NCBI GenBank assembly: GCA_017420455.1
Contig: JAFOJB010000422.1
Location: 1 to 7,851, forward strand
Reading direction: 5' to 3'
Length of the DNA stretch: 7,851 nt
Source: Blautia sp.
Lineage (GTDB): Bacteria; Bacillota; Clostridia; Lachnospirales; Lachnospiraceae
The position numbers and the translations under genes are program-made. The notes below the pieces were generated by a model. That model worked only from the letters and a program-made list of their open reading frames with translations, searched no databases and had not been told where the DNA came from. Below are positions 1-6,350 of this stretch, one piece after another (the stretch's first letter is position 1; each line of letters begins with the position of its first letter).

Positions 1-2175
1 ATTCCTTGTCACCACGCATTCCTGACGGCTGTCCAGAAGGTAGGCCGCCGCCAGAAGATCTTCTCCGGTGAGCTTCATTCCCCTCACGCCGACCGCGGTC
101 TTCTTCTGGAGAGGGATCTCGTTTTTCAGGAACCGGAGGAAGAAGCCGTTCCTGCTTTCCAGAACCACCTGGTCCATATCCTGGCAGACATCGGCACAGA
201 CCAGCCGGTCTCCCTCGGAGAGCTTTGTAGAGACAATGGTCCTCATCTTTGTCACAAACTCGCTGCCCGATACCTGCTTCAGCATTGCCTTTTCTGTGGC
301 GAAAAAGAAGGTGCTCTCCTCCACCCGGCTCATGGGAAGGATACAAAGGATCTGTTCTCTGGAACTGACATAATTGCTGATGTTGTCGGCCGGTACTCCC
401 TTATCCTTCAGCCTGACCAGAGGAATATCCGCCGCCTTCACCGTGTGCATCTTTCCGGTATCCGTAAAAAGACAGATGCGCTCTGTATTCATACAGGTAA
501 ATACAGTGCGGTAATCGGAAAGAATGGCGTCCCGGTTCTTTTCGAACTGAGACAGATCCAGAAGCTTCATATAACCGAACCGGTCCATCAGGAAGCATAC
601 CGGAAGCTCCTCCGGTTTCTTCTCCTCATAGACCACTTCCTCTGCGTTTTCGATGACAGTCTTTCTGGGAACCGCATACTGGCGCCTGATCTGATCCAGG
701 TCCTTCATGATGACGGCGGACATGGAATCATAATTGTTCAGTATATCTTCATAGGAGGCGATATTCTTCATGGTCTGCTCATACTCTGCCTCGAGAGCCT
801 GGATCTCCAGGCCGATCAGGCGGTACAGACGCATGTCCAGGATGGCGTCTGCCTGCTTTTCCGTGAAATTCAGCTTCGAAGCCGCCTTCTCACTGGCCTT
901 GGTCCTGAAACGGATTCCCTCGGTAATACCGGATACCAGGCACTTCTTTACCTGCTCTCTGTTCTTGCTGCCGCGGAGGATCTCAATGATCAGGTCGATC
1001 ACATCGACTGCCCTGATAAGTCCCTCCTGAATCTCCTTCTTCTCCTGTTCCTTCGCAAGAAGGGTCTGGTATTTCCGGGTACAGAGCTCAAACAGAAAAT
1101 CCACATGATACTCGATGATCTTCTTCAGGCTCAGAGTCTCGGGCCTTCCGTCTGCAACGGCCAGCATGTTTACGCCGAAGGTATCCTGAAGCCTGGTCTT
1201 TTTATACAGAAGGTTCTTCAGGTTTTCCACATCCGCATCCTTCCGGAGCTCCAGAACGATACGGATCCCTTCCTTGGAGGACTGGTTGGAAATATCCACG
1301 ATATCGGTGGTCTTCTTTGTTTCAACCAGCGCCGCCACATCGTTCAGGAATTTTCCGATATTGGCCCCAAGCATGGTGTAAGGAATTTCAGTGATGACCA
1401 GGAGGGATTTTCCGCCCTTCTGCTTTTCCACCTCCACCTTCCCCCGCAGCCTGATCTTGCCCACTCCGGTCTCATAGATCTCCAGCAGCTCGTCCTTGTT
1501 CACCACGATGCCGCCTGTGGGAAAATCCGGTCCTTTCAGATACCGCATCAGGCCTTTTACGCTGATGGTATTATCCCGCATATAAGCCTTCACGGCATCC
1601 ACCACTTCTCCCAGGTTATGGGTGGGAATGCTTGTGGCCATACCTACGGCGATTCCCTCGGCCCCGTTCACCAGAAGGTTCGGGATCCGGACCGGCAGCA
1701 CCTCCGGCTCCTTCTCTGTCTCATCGAAGTTCGGAAGAAAATCCACCACGTTCTTGTCAAGATCCGCCAGAAAGACCTCCTGCGTCAGTCTTTCCAGCCT
1801 CGCCTCGGTATAACGCATGGCCGCGGCTCCGTCTCCTTCGATCGAGCCGAAGTTCCCATGGCCGTCCACAAGAGTGGCACCCTTTTTGAAATCCTGGGCC
1901 ATTACCACCAGGGCTTCGTAAATGGAGCTGTCCCCGTGGGGATGATATTTACCCATGGTATCCCCTACGATCCTGGCACATTTTCTGTAGGGATGATCAT
2001 AGCGGATCCCAAGCTCATACATATCATACAGAGTCCTCCGCTGCACCGGCTTCAGCCCGTCCCGGACATCCGGCAGCGCTCTGGCGATGATGACGCTCAT
2101 AGCATAATCGATATAGGATTTCTGCATCACCTCCGCATAGTCTGTTTGAATGATATTATCCTGCTTTGTTTCCAT
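1..2175 (-). CDS. parC: DNA topoisomerase IV subunit A (ParC), 3' end cut off by the window edge
   Basis: This is the breakage-reunion subunit of topoisomerase IV; with ParE it passes one DNA duplex through another to unlink replicated chromosomes. The frame is open for 725 codons from the ATG at 2175 to the first base, with no stop, so the C-terminal end lies outside the window. An AGAGGA site lies about 10 bases before the ATG. Visible motifs are the N-terminal YIDYAMSVIIARALPDVRDG (residues 21-40), the quinolone-contact helix HPHGDSSIYE (78-87, with Ser83 and Glu87), and AAMRYTEAR with the catalytic Tyr122. A beta-pinwheel C-terminal domain follows, with a late-blade motif GVRGMKL near 696-702. 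The first blade (YMKLLDLSQFEKN, from about 535) lacks the QRRGGKG-type GyrA box. That is why I call it ParC rather than GyrA. It is the second gene of the parE-parC operon. Confidence 0.93.
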   Translation of the reverse strand, partial: METKQDNIIQTDYAEVMQKSYIDYAMSVIIARALPDVRDGLKPVQRRTLYDMYELGIRYDHPYRKCARIVGDTMGKYHPHGDSSIYEALVVMAQDFKKGATLVDGHGNFGSIEGDGAAAMRYTEARLERLTQEVFLADLDKNVVDFLPNFDETEKEPEVLPVRIPNLLVNGAEGIAVGMATSIPTHNLGEVVDAVKAYMRDNTISVKGLMRYLKGPDFPTGGIVVNKDELLEIYETGVGKIRLRGKVEVEKQKGGKSLLVITEIPYTMLGANIGKFLNDVAALVETKKTTDIVDISNQSSKEGIRIVLELRKDADVENLKNLLYKKTRLQDTFGVNMLAVADGRPETLSLKKIIEYHVDFLFELCTRKYQTLLAKEQEKKEIQEGLIRAVDVIDLIIEILRGSKNREQVKKCLVSGITEGIRFRTKASEKAASKLNFTEKQADAILDMRLYRLIGLEIQALEAEYEQTMKNIASYEDILNNYDSMSAVIMKDLDQIRRQYAVPRKTVIENAEEVVYEEKKPEELPVCFLMDRFGYMKLLDLSQFEKNRDAILSDYRTVFTCMNTERICLFTDTGKMHTVKAADIPLVRLKDKGVPADNISNYVSSREQILCILPMSRVEESTFFFATEKAMLKQVSGSEFVTKMRTIVSTKLSEGDRLVCADVCQDMDQVVLESRNGFFLRFLKNEIPLQKKTAVGVRGMKLTGEDLLAAAYLLDSRQECVVTRN

Positions 2176-2210
2176 AAATCTTCTTTCCTCTTCTTCTCCC
2201 GGGTTATTCC

Positions 2211-2245
2211 AGCCGCATCTGCAGCGCCTTTTCGGCGCTCCGGCT
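2211..2245 (-). other. Two-tier hairpin in the parE-parC spacer
   Basis: Inner arms AGCGCC (2223-2228) and GGCGCT (2234-2239) form a perfect 6-bp stem around a 5-base loop, read GAAAA on the transcribed strand. Outer arms AGCCG (2211-2215) and CGGCT (2241-2245) add 5 bp with an asymmetric internal bulge. No T-run follows in the direction of transcription, so it is not a standard terminator. It lies about 35 bases ahead of the parC start codon. It may be an mRNA-processing or stability element, but no role can be read from sequence alone. Confidence 0.5.
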
Positions 2246-2250
2246 CTTCT

Positions 2251-2272
2251 TGCCCTTTATATTACCAGGGCA
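2251..2272 (-). other. Second hairpin just after the parE stop
   Basis: TGCCCT (2251-2256) and AGGGCA (2267-2272) form a perfect 6-bp stem with a 10-base AT-rich loop, about 10 bases after the parE stop codon. There is no T-run after it on the minus strand. It is therefore unlikely to end transcription before parC. The 107-base spacer 2176-2282 thus holds two hairpins and the parC ribosome binding site. Confidence 0.4.
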
Positions 2273-2282
2273 GTCTGCCGGC

Positions 2283-4217
2283 TCATATATCGAGCTCTGC
2301 GTCCCTGGCGTGCTCGTAGATGAAGGTCTTTCTGGGAGGCACATCGCTGCCCATCCGAATTTCCGTCACGCTGGAGGCCAGCCGTGCATCCTCGATCTCC
2401 ACCCGTTTCATGCGGCGGGTCTCCGGATTCAGGGTCGTTTCCCAGAGCTGGTCCGCGTCCATCTCTCCAAGACCTTTATATCTCTGCAGTGTAAAGCTTC
2501 CGGCCTTGTGCGCCTTCCGGTATTTTTCCAGAGCCTTGTCGTCATACAGATATTCCTCGGCGCCTTTCTTCGGCATGACCTTGTAAAGCGGCGGCATGGC
2601 GATATAGACATGGCCTTCGTAGATCAGCTCCGGCATGAACCGGTAGAAAAGCGTCAGGAGCAATGTCGAAATATGAGCGCCGTCCACATCCGCATCTGCC
2701 ATGATGACGATCTTGTCGTAACGCAGCCTGGAAATATCAAAATCATTCCCATACCCTTCTGAAAAGCCGCAGCCAAAGGCATTGATCATGGTCTTGATCT
2801 CCGCGTTGGCCAGAACCTTGTCGATGGTGGCTTTCTCTACATTCAGGATCTTTCCCCGGATGGGAAGGATGGCCTGGTAGTTTCTGTCCCGGGCGGTTTT
2901 GGCAGAGCCGCCGGCGGAATCTCCCTCTACGATAAAGATTTCGCACTGGGAGGGATCCTTTTTTTCGCAGTTGGCGAGCTTTCCATTGGAATCGAAGGAG
3001 TATTTCTGCTTTGTAAGAAGGTTCGTTTTCGCCTTCTCCTCCGTCTTCCGGATCTTTGCAGCCTTCTCCGCACAGGAAAGAACCGATTTCAGGGTTTCCA
3101 GGTTTCTGTCGAAGTACAGAACCAGCTGTTCTCCCATCACCTTGGAGACAGCCCTGGCGGCGTCCGGATTATCCAGTTTTGTTTTGGTCTGACCTTCAAA
3201 ACGGGGATCCGGGTGTTTTATGGAAATTACGGCTGTCATGCCGTTCCGGATATCCGCTCCGGTGAAATTCGCGTCCTTTTCCTTCAGGACGCCGATTTCT
3301 CTGGCGTAGTTGTTCATGACGGCTGTAAAGGTGGTCTTGAAACCGGTCAGATGGGTGCCGCCTTCTGCATTGTAGATGTTATTGCAGAAGCCCAGCACGT
3401 TCTCCCGGAATTCGTTGACGAACTGAAAAGCCGCTTCCACCTGAATTCCTTCGGATTCTCCCTTAAGGAATACGGGCTCATGGAGGGCTTCCGAATTCTG
3501 GTTCAGATCCCGGATATATCCTACGATCCCTTCCGGTTCATGAAAATCCAGTATTTCCGTCTCTTCGTCTCTGAGATCTTCAAAATGAATGGTAAGAGCC
3601 GGATTCAGATAGGCTGTCTCATGCAGACGGCTTTTGACTTCTGTGGCGGAAAACCTTGTCTTCTCAAAGATCTCCGCATCGGGCAGGAAATTCACCCTCG
3701 TTCCGGTCGCTTTTGTTTTCCCTATGACCGGCAGGAGACCGTTTTCCAGTTCCAGCACGGGGATTCCTCTCTGGTAACGGTCATGGTGAACCTGACCATT
3801 CCTGCGGATCTGGATGTCCAGGTATTCTGAGAGGGCGTTTACCACGGAGGAGCCTACCCCGTGAAGGCCGCCGCTGGTCTTGTATGCATTATTGTCGAAT
3901 TTCCCGCCTGCATGAAGGGTAGTGAACACCAGTCTTTCCGCGGGAACGCCTGTTTCGTGCATATCCACCGGAATACCGCGGCCGTCGTCGTCCACCGTAC
4001 AGGATCCGTCCTTCTCCAGGATCACACTGATCCTGCCGCAGAATCCTGCCAGATGTTCATCCACCGCGTTGTCGACGATCTCGTAGATCAGATGGTTCAG
4101 ACCTTTTCTCGAGGTACTGCCTATATACATACCCGGCCGTTTCCTGACCGCCTCCAGTCCTTCCAGGACGGCGATGCTGGCGGCGTCATAGCTGGGGGTT
4201 TTTTCTTTCTTTGTCAT
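2283..4217 (-). CDS. parE: DNA topoisomerase IV subunit B (ParE)
   Basis: This is the ATPase subunit of topoisomerase IV, 644 residues, a normal length for a Gram-positive ParE or GyrB without the proteobacterial insert. The GHKL ATPase domain comes first: EIVDNAVDE with catalytic Glu46 and Mg-binding Asn50, DDGRGIPV (77-84), and the ATP-lid motif GGLHGVGSS (116-124). The transducer domain carries QTKTK (343-347), whose lysines contact ATP. The TOPRIM domain has EGDSAGG (431-437) and DADVDG (508-513), the metal-binding acidic residues. The C-terminal part carries YKGLGEMDADQLWETT (580-595) and ends in the usual LDI. The start is well supported: AGGAG (4224-4228) lies 6 bases before the ATG. 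Adjacency to a ParC lacking the GyrA box makes ParE more likely than GyrB, since ParE and GyrB are hard to tell apart by motif. It is first in the operon, under the promoter at 4334-4361. Confidence 0.95.
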   Translation of the reverse strand: MTKKEKTPSYDAASIAVLEGLEAVRKRPGMYIGSTSRKGLNHLIYEIVDNAVDEHLAGFCGRISVILEKDGSCTVDDDGRGIPVDMHETGVPAERLVFTTLHAGGKFDNNAYKTSGGLHGVGSSVVNALSEYLDIQIRRNGQVHHDRYQRGIPVLELENGLLPVIGKTKATGTRVNFLPDAEIFEKTRFSATEVKSRLHETAYLNPALTIHFEDLRDEETEILDFHEPEGIVGYIRDLNQNSEALHEPVFLKGESEGIQVEAAFQFVNEFRENVLGFCNNIYNAEGGTHLTGFKTTFTAVMNNYAREIGVLKEKDANFTGADIRNGMTAVISIKHPDPRFEGQTKTKLDNPDAARAVSKVMGEQLVLYFDRNLETLKSVLSCAEKAAKIRKTEEKAKTNLLTKQKYSFDSNGKLANCEKKDPSQCEIFIVEGDSAGGSAKTARDRNYQAILPIRGKILNVEKATIDKVLANAEIKTMINAFGCGFSEGYGNDFDISRLRYDKIVIMADADVDGAHISTLLLTLFYRFMPELIYEGHVYIAMPPLYKVMPKKGAEEYLYDDKALEKYRKAHKAGSFTLQRYKGLGEMDADQLWETTLNPETRRMKRVEIEDARLASSVTEIRMGSDVPPRKTFIYEHARDAELDI

Positions 4218-4235
4218 ATGCTTCTCCTGTTTTTC

Positions 4236-4298
4236 AGCAGCGGAAGGTATCCTTTCTCTCCGCCGGCTGTTTCTGATTCCGGGACACCTGCGGCTGCT
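4236..4298 (-). other. Foldable leader of the parE-parC transcript
   Basis: In the predicted leader of about 110 bases, AGCAGCGGAAGG (4236-4247, plus strand) can pair with CCTGCGGCTGCT (4287-4298). Six pairs are continuous, followed by further pairs interrupted by two mismatches. The arm nearer the gene ends about 8 bases before the AGGAG site. Folding could therefore affect access to the ribosome binding site. It matches no riboswitch class that I recognise, and no short leader peptide was evident. Confidence 0.35.
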
Positions 4299-4333
4299 TA
4301 GGGAAGAAAGCGTTCACCGCATCTGAAATTTCC

Positions 4334-4361
4334 ATTATATCCAAATGAGACTGTTCGTCAA
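4334..4361 (-). promoter_or_regulatory. SigA-type promoter of parE-parC
   Basis: On the minus strand, TTGACG (4356-4361) is followed after 16 bases by a perfect TATAAT (4334-4339). Transcription would start near 4327, giving a leader of about 110 bases before the parE ATG. This is the best promoter match in the window and points directly at parE. Confidence 0.8.
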
Positions 4362-4550
4362 GAATCAAACATCTGTTCGCTGTCGCTCTCCATCATACTC
4401 AAGAAACAGATACTTTTGCAAGACTATTTTTGAATGGGCTGATTCATCTCCCGGCAGACACCGTCTGAAAACACATGCAGTCCCCGGCCGGTGAGACCGG
4501 GAACATCAACAAAGGATGATGCGGTGGGAATGCAGGGGGAAATTAAGGAA
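4362..4550. other. Intergenic stretch with no supported gene
   Basis: This lies between the leftward parE promoter and the rightward promoter at 4551. I see only short inverted repeats of 5 bp (for example CCGGT/ACCGG at 4488-4500 and CAGAC/GTCTG at 4455-4467). They have no T-runs and no plausible start codon with a ribosome binding site. A minus-strand open frame crosses it but has no start signal. Confidence 0.4.
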
Positions 4551-4579
4551 TTGCGGCTTTCAGATCGCCGTAGTATAAT
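4551..4579 (+). promoter_or_regulatory. Promoter facing right, ahead of the broken small gene
   Basis: TTGCGG (4551-4556), a 17-base spacer and a perfect TATAAT (4574-4579) sit on the plus strand. Transcription would begin near 4586, about 36 bases before the ATG at 4622, and an AAAGGAG site follows at 4604-4610. The -35 box is weak, but the spacing and order of signals are right. Confidence 0.5.
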
Positions 4580-4621
4580 AAAAGTGAAAGAAGACTGAAA
4601 ATGAAAGGAGCCCTGATAACA

Positions 4622-4907
4622 ATGATTCAACTGCTCATAGAGAGTTTTATGGGAGGCTATCATCGGCGTCCTGTTCTGTGCTCTCGGCATAATGCTTTCG
4701 GCTTTTCTGGATGAGCTGCTTCTGACGGTCCTTTCGCTTTTCGGCACGATGGGAATCAGAGATGCCATAACGATCAATACAACGATCAATCACAACATTA
4801 AAAAACTGCCATCAGACGGATCTGATGGCAGGAACCAAAGCATGCTGAAGACCCGCCCGGTCTCTTATTTCGTCTTTGCGCTTTTGATCCCGGACCAGGA
4901 GGAGTAG
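4622..4907 (+). pseudogene. Small hydrophobic protein frame, apparently frameshifted
   Basis: The ATG at 4622 follows AAAGGAG (4604-4610) by 11 bases. The frame reads MIQLLIESFM and then runs into 20 unconvincing residues and a stop at 4712-4714. Dropping one G from the GGG at 4651-4653 would instead continue as EAIIGVLFCALGI and on into the frame with an ATG at 4692, ending at 4907. The result would be a 94-residue protein with hydrophobic stretches typical of a membrane segment. In the other frame there is no start with a ribosome binding site. The reconstructed 3' part crosses the fn3 gene's terminator hairpin and overlaps that gene's 3' end by 43 bases. The family is not recognised. It could be a decayed gene, a sequencing error in the G-run, or chance. 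Confidence 0.35.
4800..4831 (-). terminator. Rho-independent terminator of the fn3 protein gene
   Basis: The arms CTGCCATCAGA (4806-4816) and TCTGATGGCAG (4821-4831) are perfect 11-bp complements around a 4-base loop. On the minus strand they are followed by six T's (A's at 4800-4805). It begins 33 bases past the stop of the fn3 gene. On the plus strand no T-run follows, so it acts in one direction only. Confidence 0.92.
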
Positions 4908-5824
4908 ACCTCTATGCCGGATATGATTTTATATGGCCGGATCCTTACATAATATCTTTGATTTTTCTGCAGGTTTTTGATCTTCACCGTACCCTTGCTG
5001 CCGCTCCGGACATATACGGATTTTGTCCCGGTCAGGAAGGTTTTATTTTTGCAGTACTGAATTCTGTAGCCATTGGCTCCGGAGGAAAGGGTCCAGTTTA
5101 CAGTGAGTGATCCCGTCCCCCCTGTGACCTTTGTAATTGTCGAGTTTGATGCCTTTTTCAGAACATTCGTCTTTGTGCTTTGCGCTGCCTTTGCCGTGGA
5201 ATCCCCACCCGATTGTTTCCTGGCTATTGCCGCGGTTACCTGGTCCGCCAGCTCCGAGATCTGTCCGGAACCGGAAATCCCGTTGATCAGCAGCGTATTT
5301 TTGTCCGCCAGCAGATCATAGGCATAGTTTAAGGTATAACCATACTTCTTCCCATCAAATTTGAACGTAAGGGTATTCGTAAAAGTGAACCCATTACGAG
5401 TTTTTAAATCCAGCTGATAGAAGTAAGTATCCTCGCTGATATTGGAACGGATGCTTTCCAGCAGGGGACTGGCTGCCATGAGGTTGTTGAAGGTGCCGGT
5501 CACGATCATGATGTGCTGATCAGTCGGATCGATCTCATAATGCAGCCTGTAGATGCCATCGACTCCCTGATAATAGATTTTCAGATCATTATCGAAGGTC
5601 AGCTCTCCTGTTGATCTCAGAAGAAGCTTATAGCTGTACTGGCCATTCTGCAGGGCAATCCGATTGCCCTGTATCAGCAAATTTCCCGGAGCGACGATCT
5701 CTATCTTTAATACCTCGATGCTCTCCGTCTGTTTTACACTATTTGCGGTATCTGCATATACAAGCCCCATACCTGCCTGCAGAATAAGGATTGCTGTCAG
5801 TAATGCACATATGATTTTTTTCAT
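4865..5824 (-). CDS. Secreted protein with a C-terminal fibronectin type III domain
   Basis: It encodes 319 residues. Residues 1-24 are a classical signal peptide: MKK, a hydrophobic core, and VYA before Asp25, a likely signal peptidase I site. Residues about 35-185 are rich in alternating beta-strand patterns and belong to no family I recognise. Residues 186-227 form a polar Ser/Thr/Lys/Gln linker. Residues about 228-319 are a fibronectin type III domain: SLTVNW (239-244), GYRIQY (252-257), the F-strand RYYVRIRPY (290-298), and YSSWS (307-311). No LPXTG signal, membrane anchor or surface-layer repeat is seen, so it should be exported and free or loosely bound. Fn3 domains usually act as spacers or binding modules; the partner is unknown. 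AAAGGG (5832-5837) lies 7 bases before the ATG. A strong terminator ends the gene, and it appears monocistronic. Confidence 0.88.
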   Translation of the reverse strand: MKKIICALLTAILILQAGMGLVYADTANSVKQTESIEVLKIEIVAPGNLLIQGNRIALQNGQYSYKLLLRSTGELTFDNDLKIYYQGVDGIYRLHYEIDPTDQHIMIVTGTFNNLMAASPLLESIRSNISEDTYFYQLDLKTRNGFTFTNTLTFKFDGKKYGYTLNYAYDLLADKNTLLINGISGSGQISELADQVTAAIARKQSGGDSTAKAAQSTKTNVLKKASNSTITKVTGGTGSLTVNWTLSSGANGYRIQYCKNKTFLTGTKSVYVRSGSKGTVKIKNLQKNQRYYVRIRPYKIISGIEVYSSWSGIKSAKTK

Positions 5825-5869
5825 CTTGAATCCCTTTCTGAAAATCCTCTTTTTATCGTCTCTGTTTAC

Positions 5870-5997
5870 TTACAGTTCCGCTGCGCGTACCTCGCTCCAT
5901 CCGGAGAAGTATCTTCTGACGCCGTCAATATACCAGAAAGCCCTGCACTGCGGCAGGTTTCTCCAGGGAGAAGTCCGGATTCTATATGGCCGATCTT
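5870..5997 (-). pseudogene. Remnant of a fibronectin type III domain, split over two frames
   Basis: Reading leftward, one frame gives KIGHIESGLLPGETC (from 5997), the typical loop leading into strand F of an Fn3 domain. The next frame gives RAFWYIDG followed by GVRRYFSGWSEVR and a stop at 5870-5872, the typical end of the domain. Between them the usual YYVRVR strand is damaged by a net deletion that shifts the frame (near 5945-5955). The last part has 24 residues from the conserved Arg to the stop, the same number as in the intact gene just downstream. I infer the tail of a lost, related gene. No full-length version exists here, and the fn3 gene begins 45 bases further on. The match is by eye. 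Confidence 0.5.
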
Positions 5998-6067
5998 CCG
6001 TCTCACCTCCGTTGTTTTCCATATTAAAGACTTATAAGGTTGTTTTTGTTTCTTCATATGTTACATC

Positions 6068-6099
6068 ATTATAATAACACATACGAGAGGAGGATGCAA
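6068..6099 (-). promoter_or_regulatory. Probable promoter for the fn3 region
   Basis: On the minus strand TTGCAT (6094-6099), a 17-base spacer and TATTAT (6071-6076) form a fair promoter. An overlapping TATAAT lies at 6068-6073, but its spacing from the -35 box would be 20 bases. Transcription would start near 6060, run through the Fn3 remnant, and give the fn3 gene a leader of about 235 bases. A short palindrome GCAAACTTTGC (6096-6106) overlaps the -35 box and could be an operator. Confidence 0.45.
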
Positions 6100-6125
6100 A
6101 CTTTGCGCAGGTGAAGTGAGATGCC

Positions 6126-6350
6126 TTACCATATGAGGTACAATTCATAATCTTCAGGCTTTCCGCCCTTGCCTTCCTGTACCCGTCCAGAAAAAAGACG
6201 CCCTCCATCTCTGAAGAGCGCCGTAAAATCGGACCTGTTTGTGTTCAAGAATTTTCGTGGTCCCTCAAATGCATCCGTAATACCAGTCATCAGACAAATT
6301 ATCTCTGAAAAAGGCCGTACAAAGCCCACGCTTATCACAATCTCACGCAC
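6126..6350 (-). CDS. Doubtful 74-codon frame overlapping the SGNH gene's end
   Basis: A GTG at 6350 opens a 74-codon frame that overlaps the stop of the SGNH hydrolase gene by 8 bases, an arrangement that would allow translational coupling. The product (ending in PEDYELYLIW) has no family I recognise, no signal peptide and no clear membrane segment. There is no good ribosome binding site, and a weak terminator candidate lies inside it at 6308-6327. It may be a real coupled gene, a gene remnant or a chance frame; I lean to the last two. Apart from this frame and the promoter at 6068-6099, I see nothing in 5998-6342. Confidence 0.2.
   Translation of the reverse strand: MREIVISVGFVRPFSEIICLMTGITDAFEGPRKFLNTNRSDFTALFRDGGRLFSGRVQEGKGGKPEDYELYLIW
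6308..6327 (-). terminator. Weak terminator candidate after the SGNH gene
   Basis: On the minus strand, GGGCT (6323-6327) and GGCCT (6312-6316) pair with three GC pairs and two wobble pairs around a 6-base loop. This leads directly into a run of five T's (6308-6312). It is about 16 bases past the stop codon, a typical place, but the stem is short. Confidence 0.3.

Noticed and set aside
1915..1929. A quinolone-resistance substitution in ParC
   Set aside because: The contact positions are Ser83 and Glu87, the usual residues of sensitive enzymes.
445..2319. A 624-codon plus-strand open frame opposite parC
   Set aside because: It is exactly antisense to a well-conserved type IIA topoisomerase gene. 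Its product has no recognisable domain and no ribosome binding site, so it is a codon-bias shadow.
3213..3830. A 205-codon plus-strand frame inside parE
   Set aside because: It is antisense to parE, with no domain and no start signal.
1..4217. The pair as gyrA-gyrB rather than parC-parE
   Set aside because: The A subunit lacks the GyrA box in the first pinwheel blade. The B subunit alone would not decide, so some doubt remains.
4424..4789. A 121-codon minus-strand frame between the fn3 terminator and the parE promoter
   Set aside because: It has no ribosome binding site or promoter, and its hydrophobic start mirrors the plus-strand hydrophobic frame. It begins just after the fn3 terminator, and its product is not recognised.
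5866..6057. A 63-codon minus-strand frame as an independent gene
   Set aside because: It has no ribosome binding site and begins almost at the predicted transcription start. Its Fn3-like part continues in another frame, so it is better explained as part of the Fn3 remnant.
6191..6240. A terminator at the six-T run (minus strand) near 6191-6196
   Set aside because: The GCGCTC/GAGGGC stem before it has a G-G mismatch and a long loop, so it is too weak to call.
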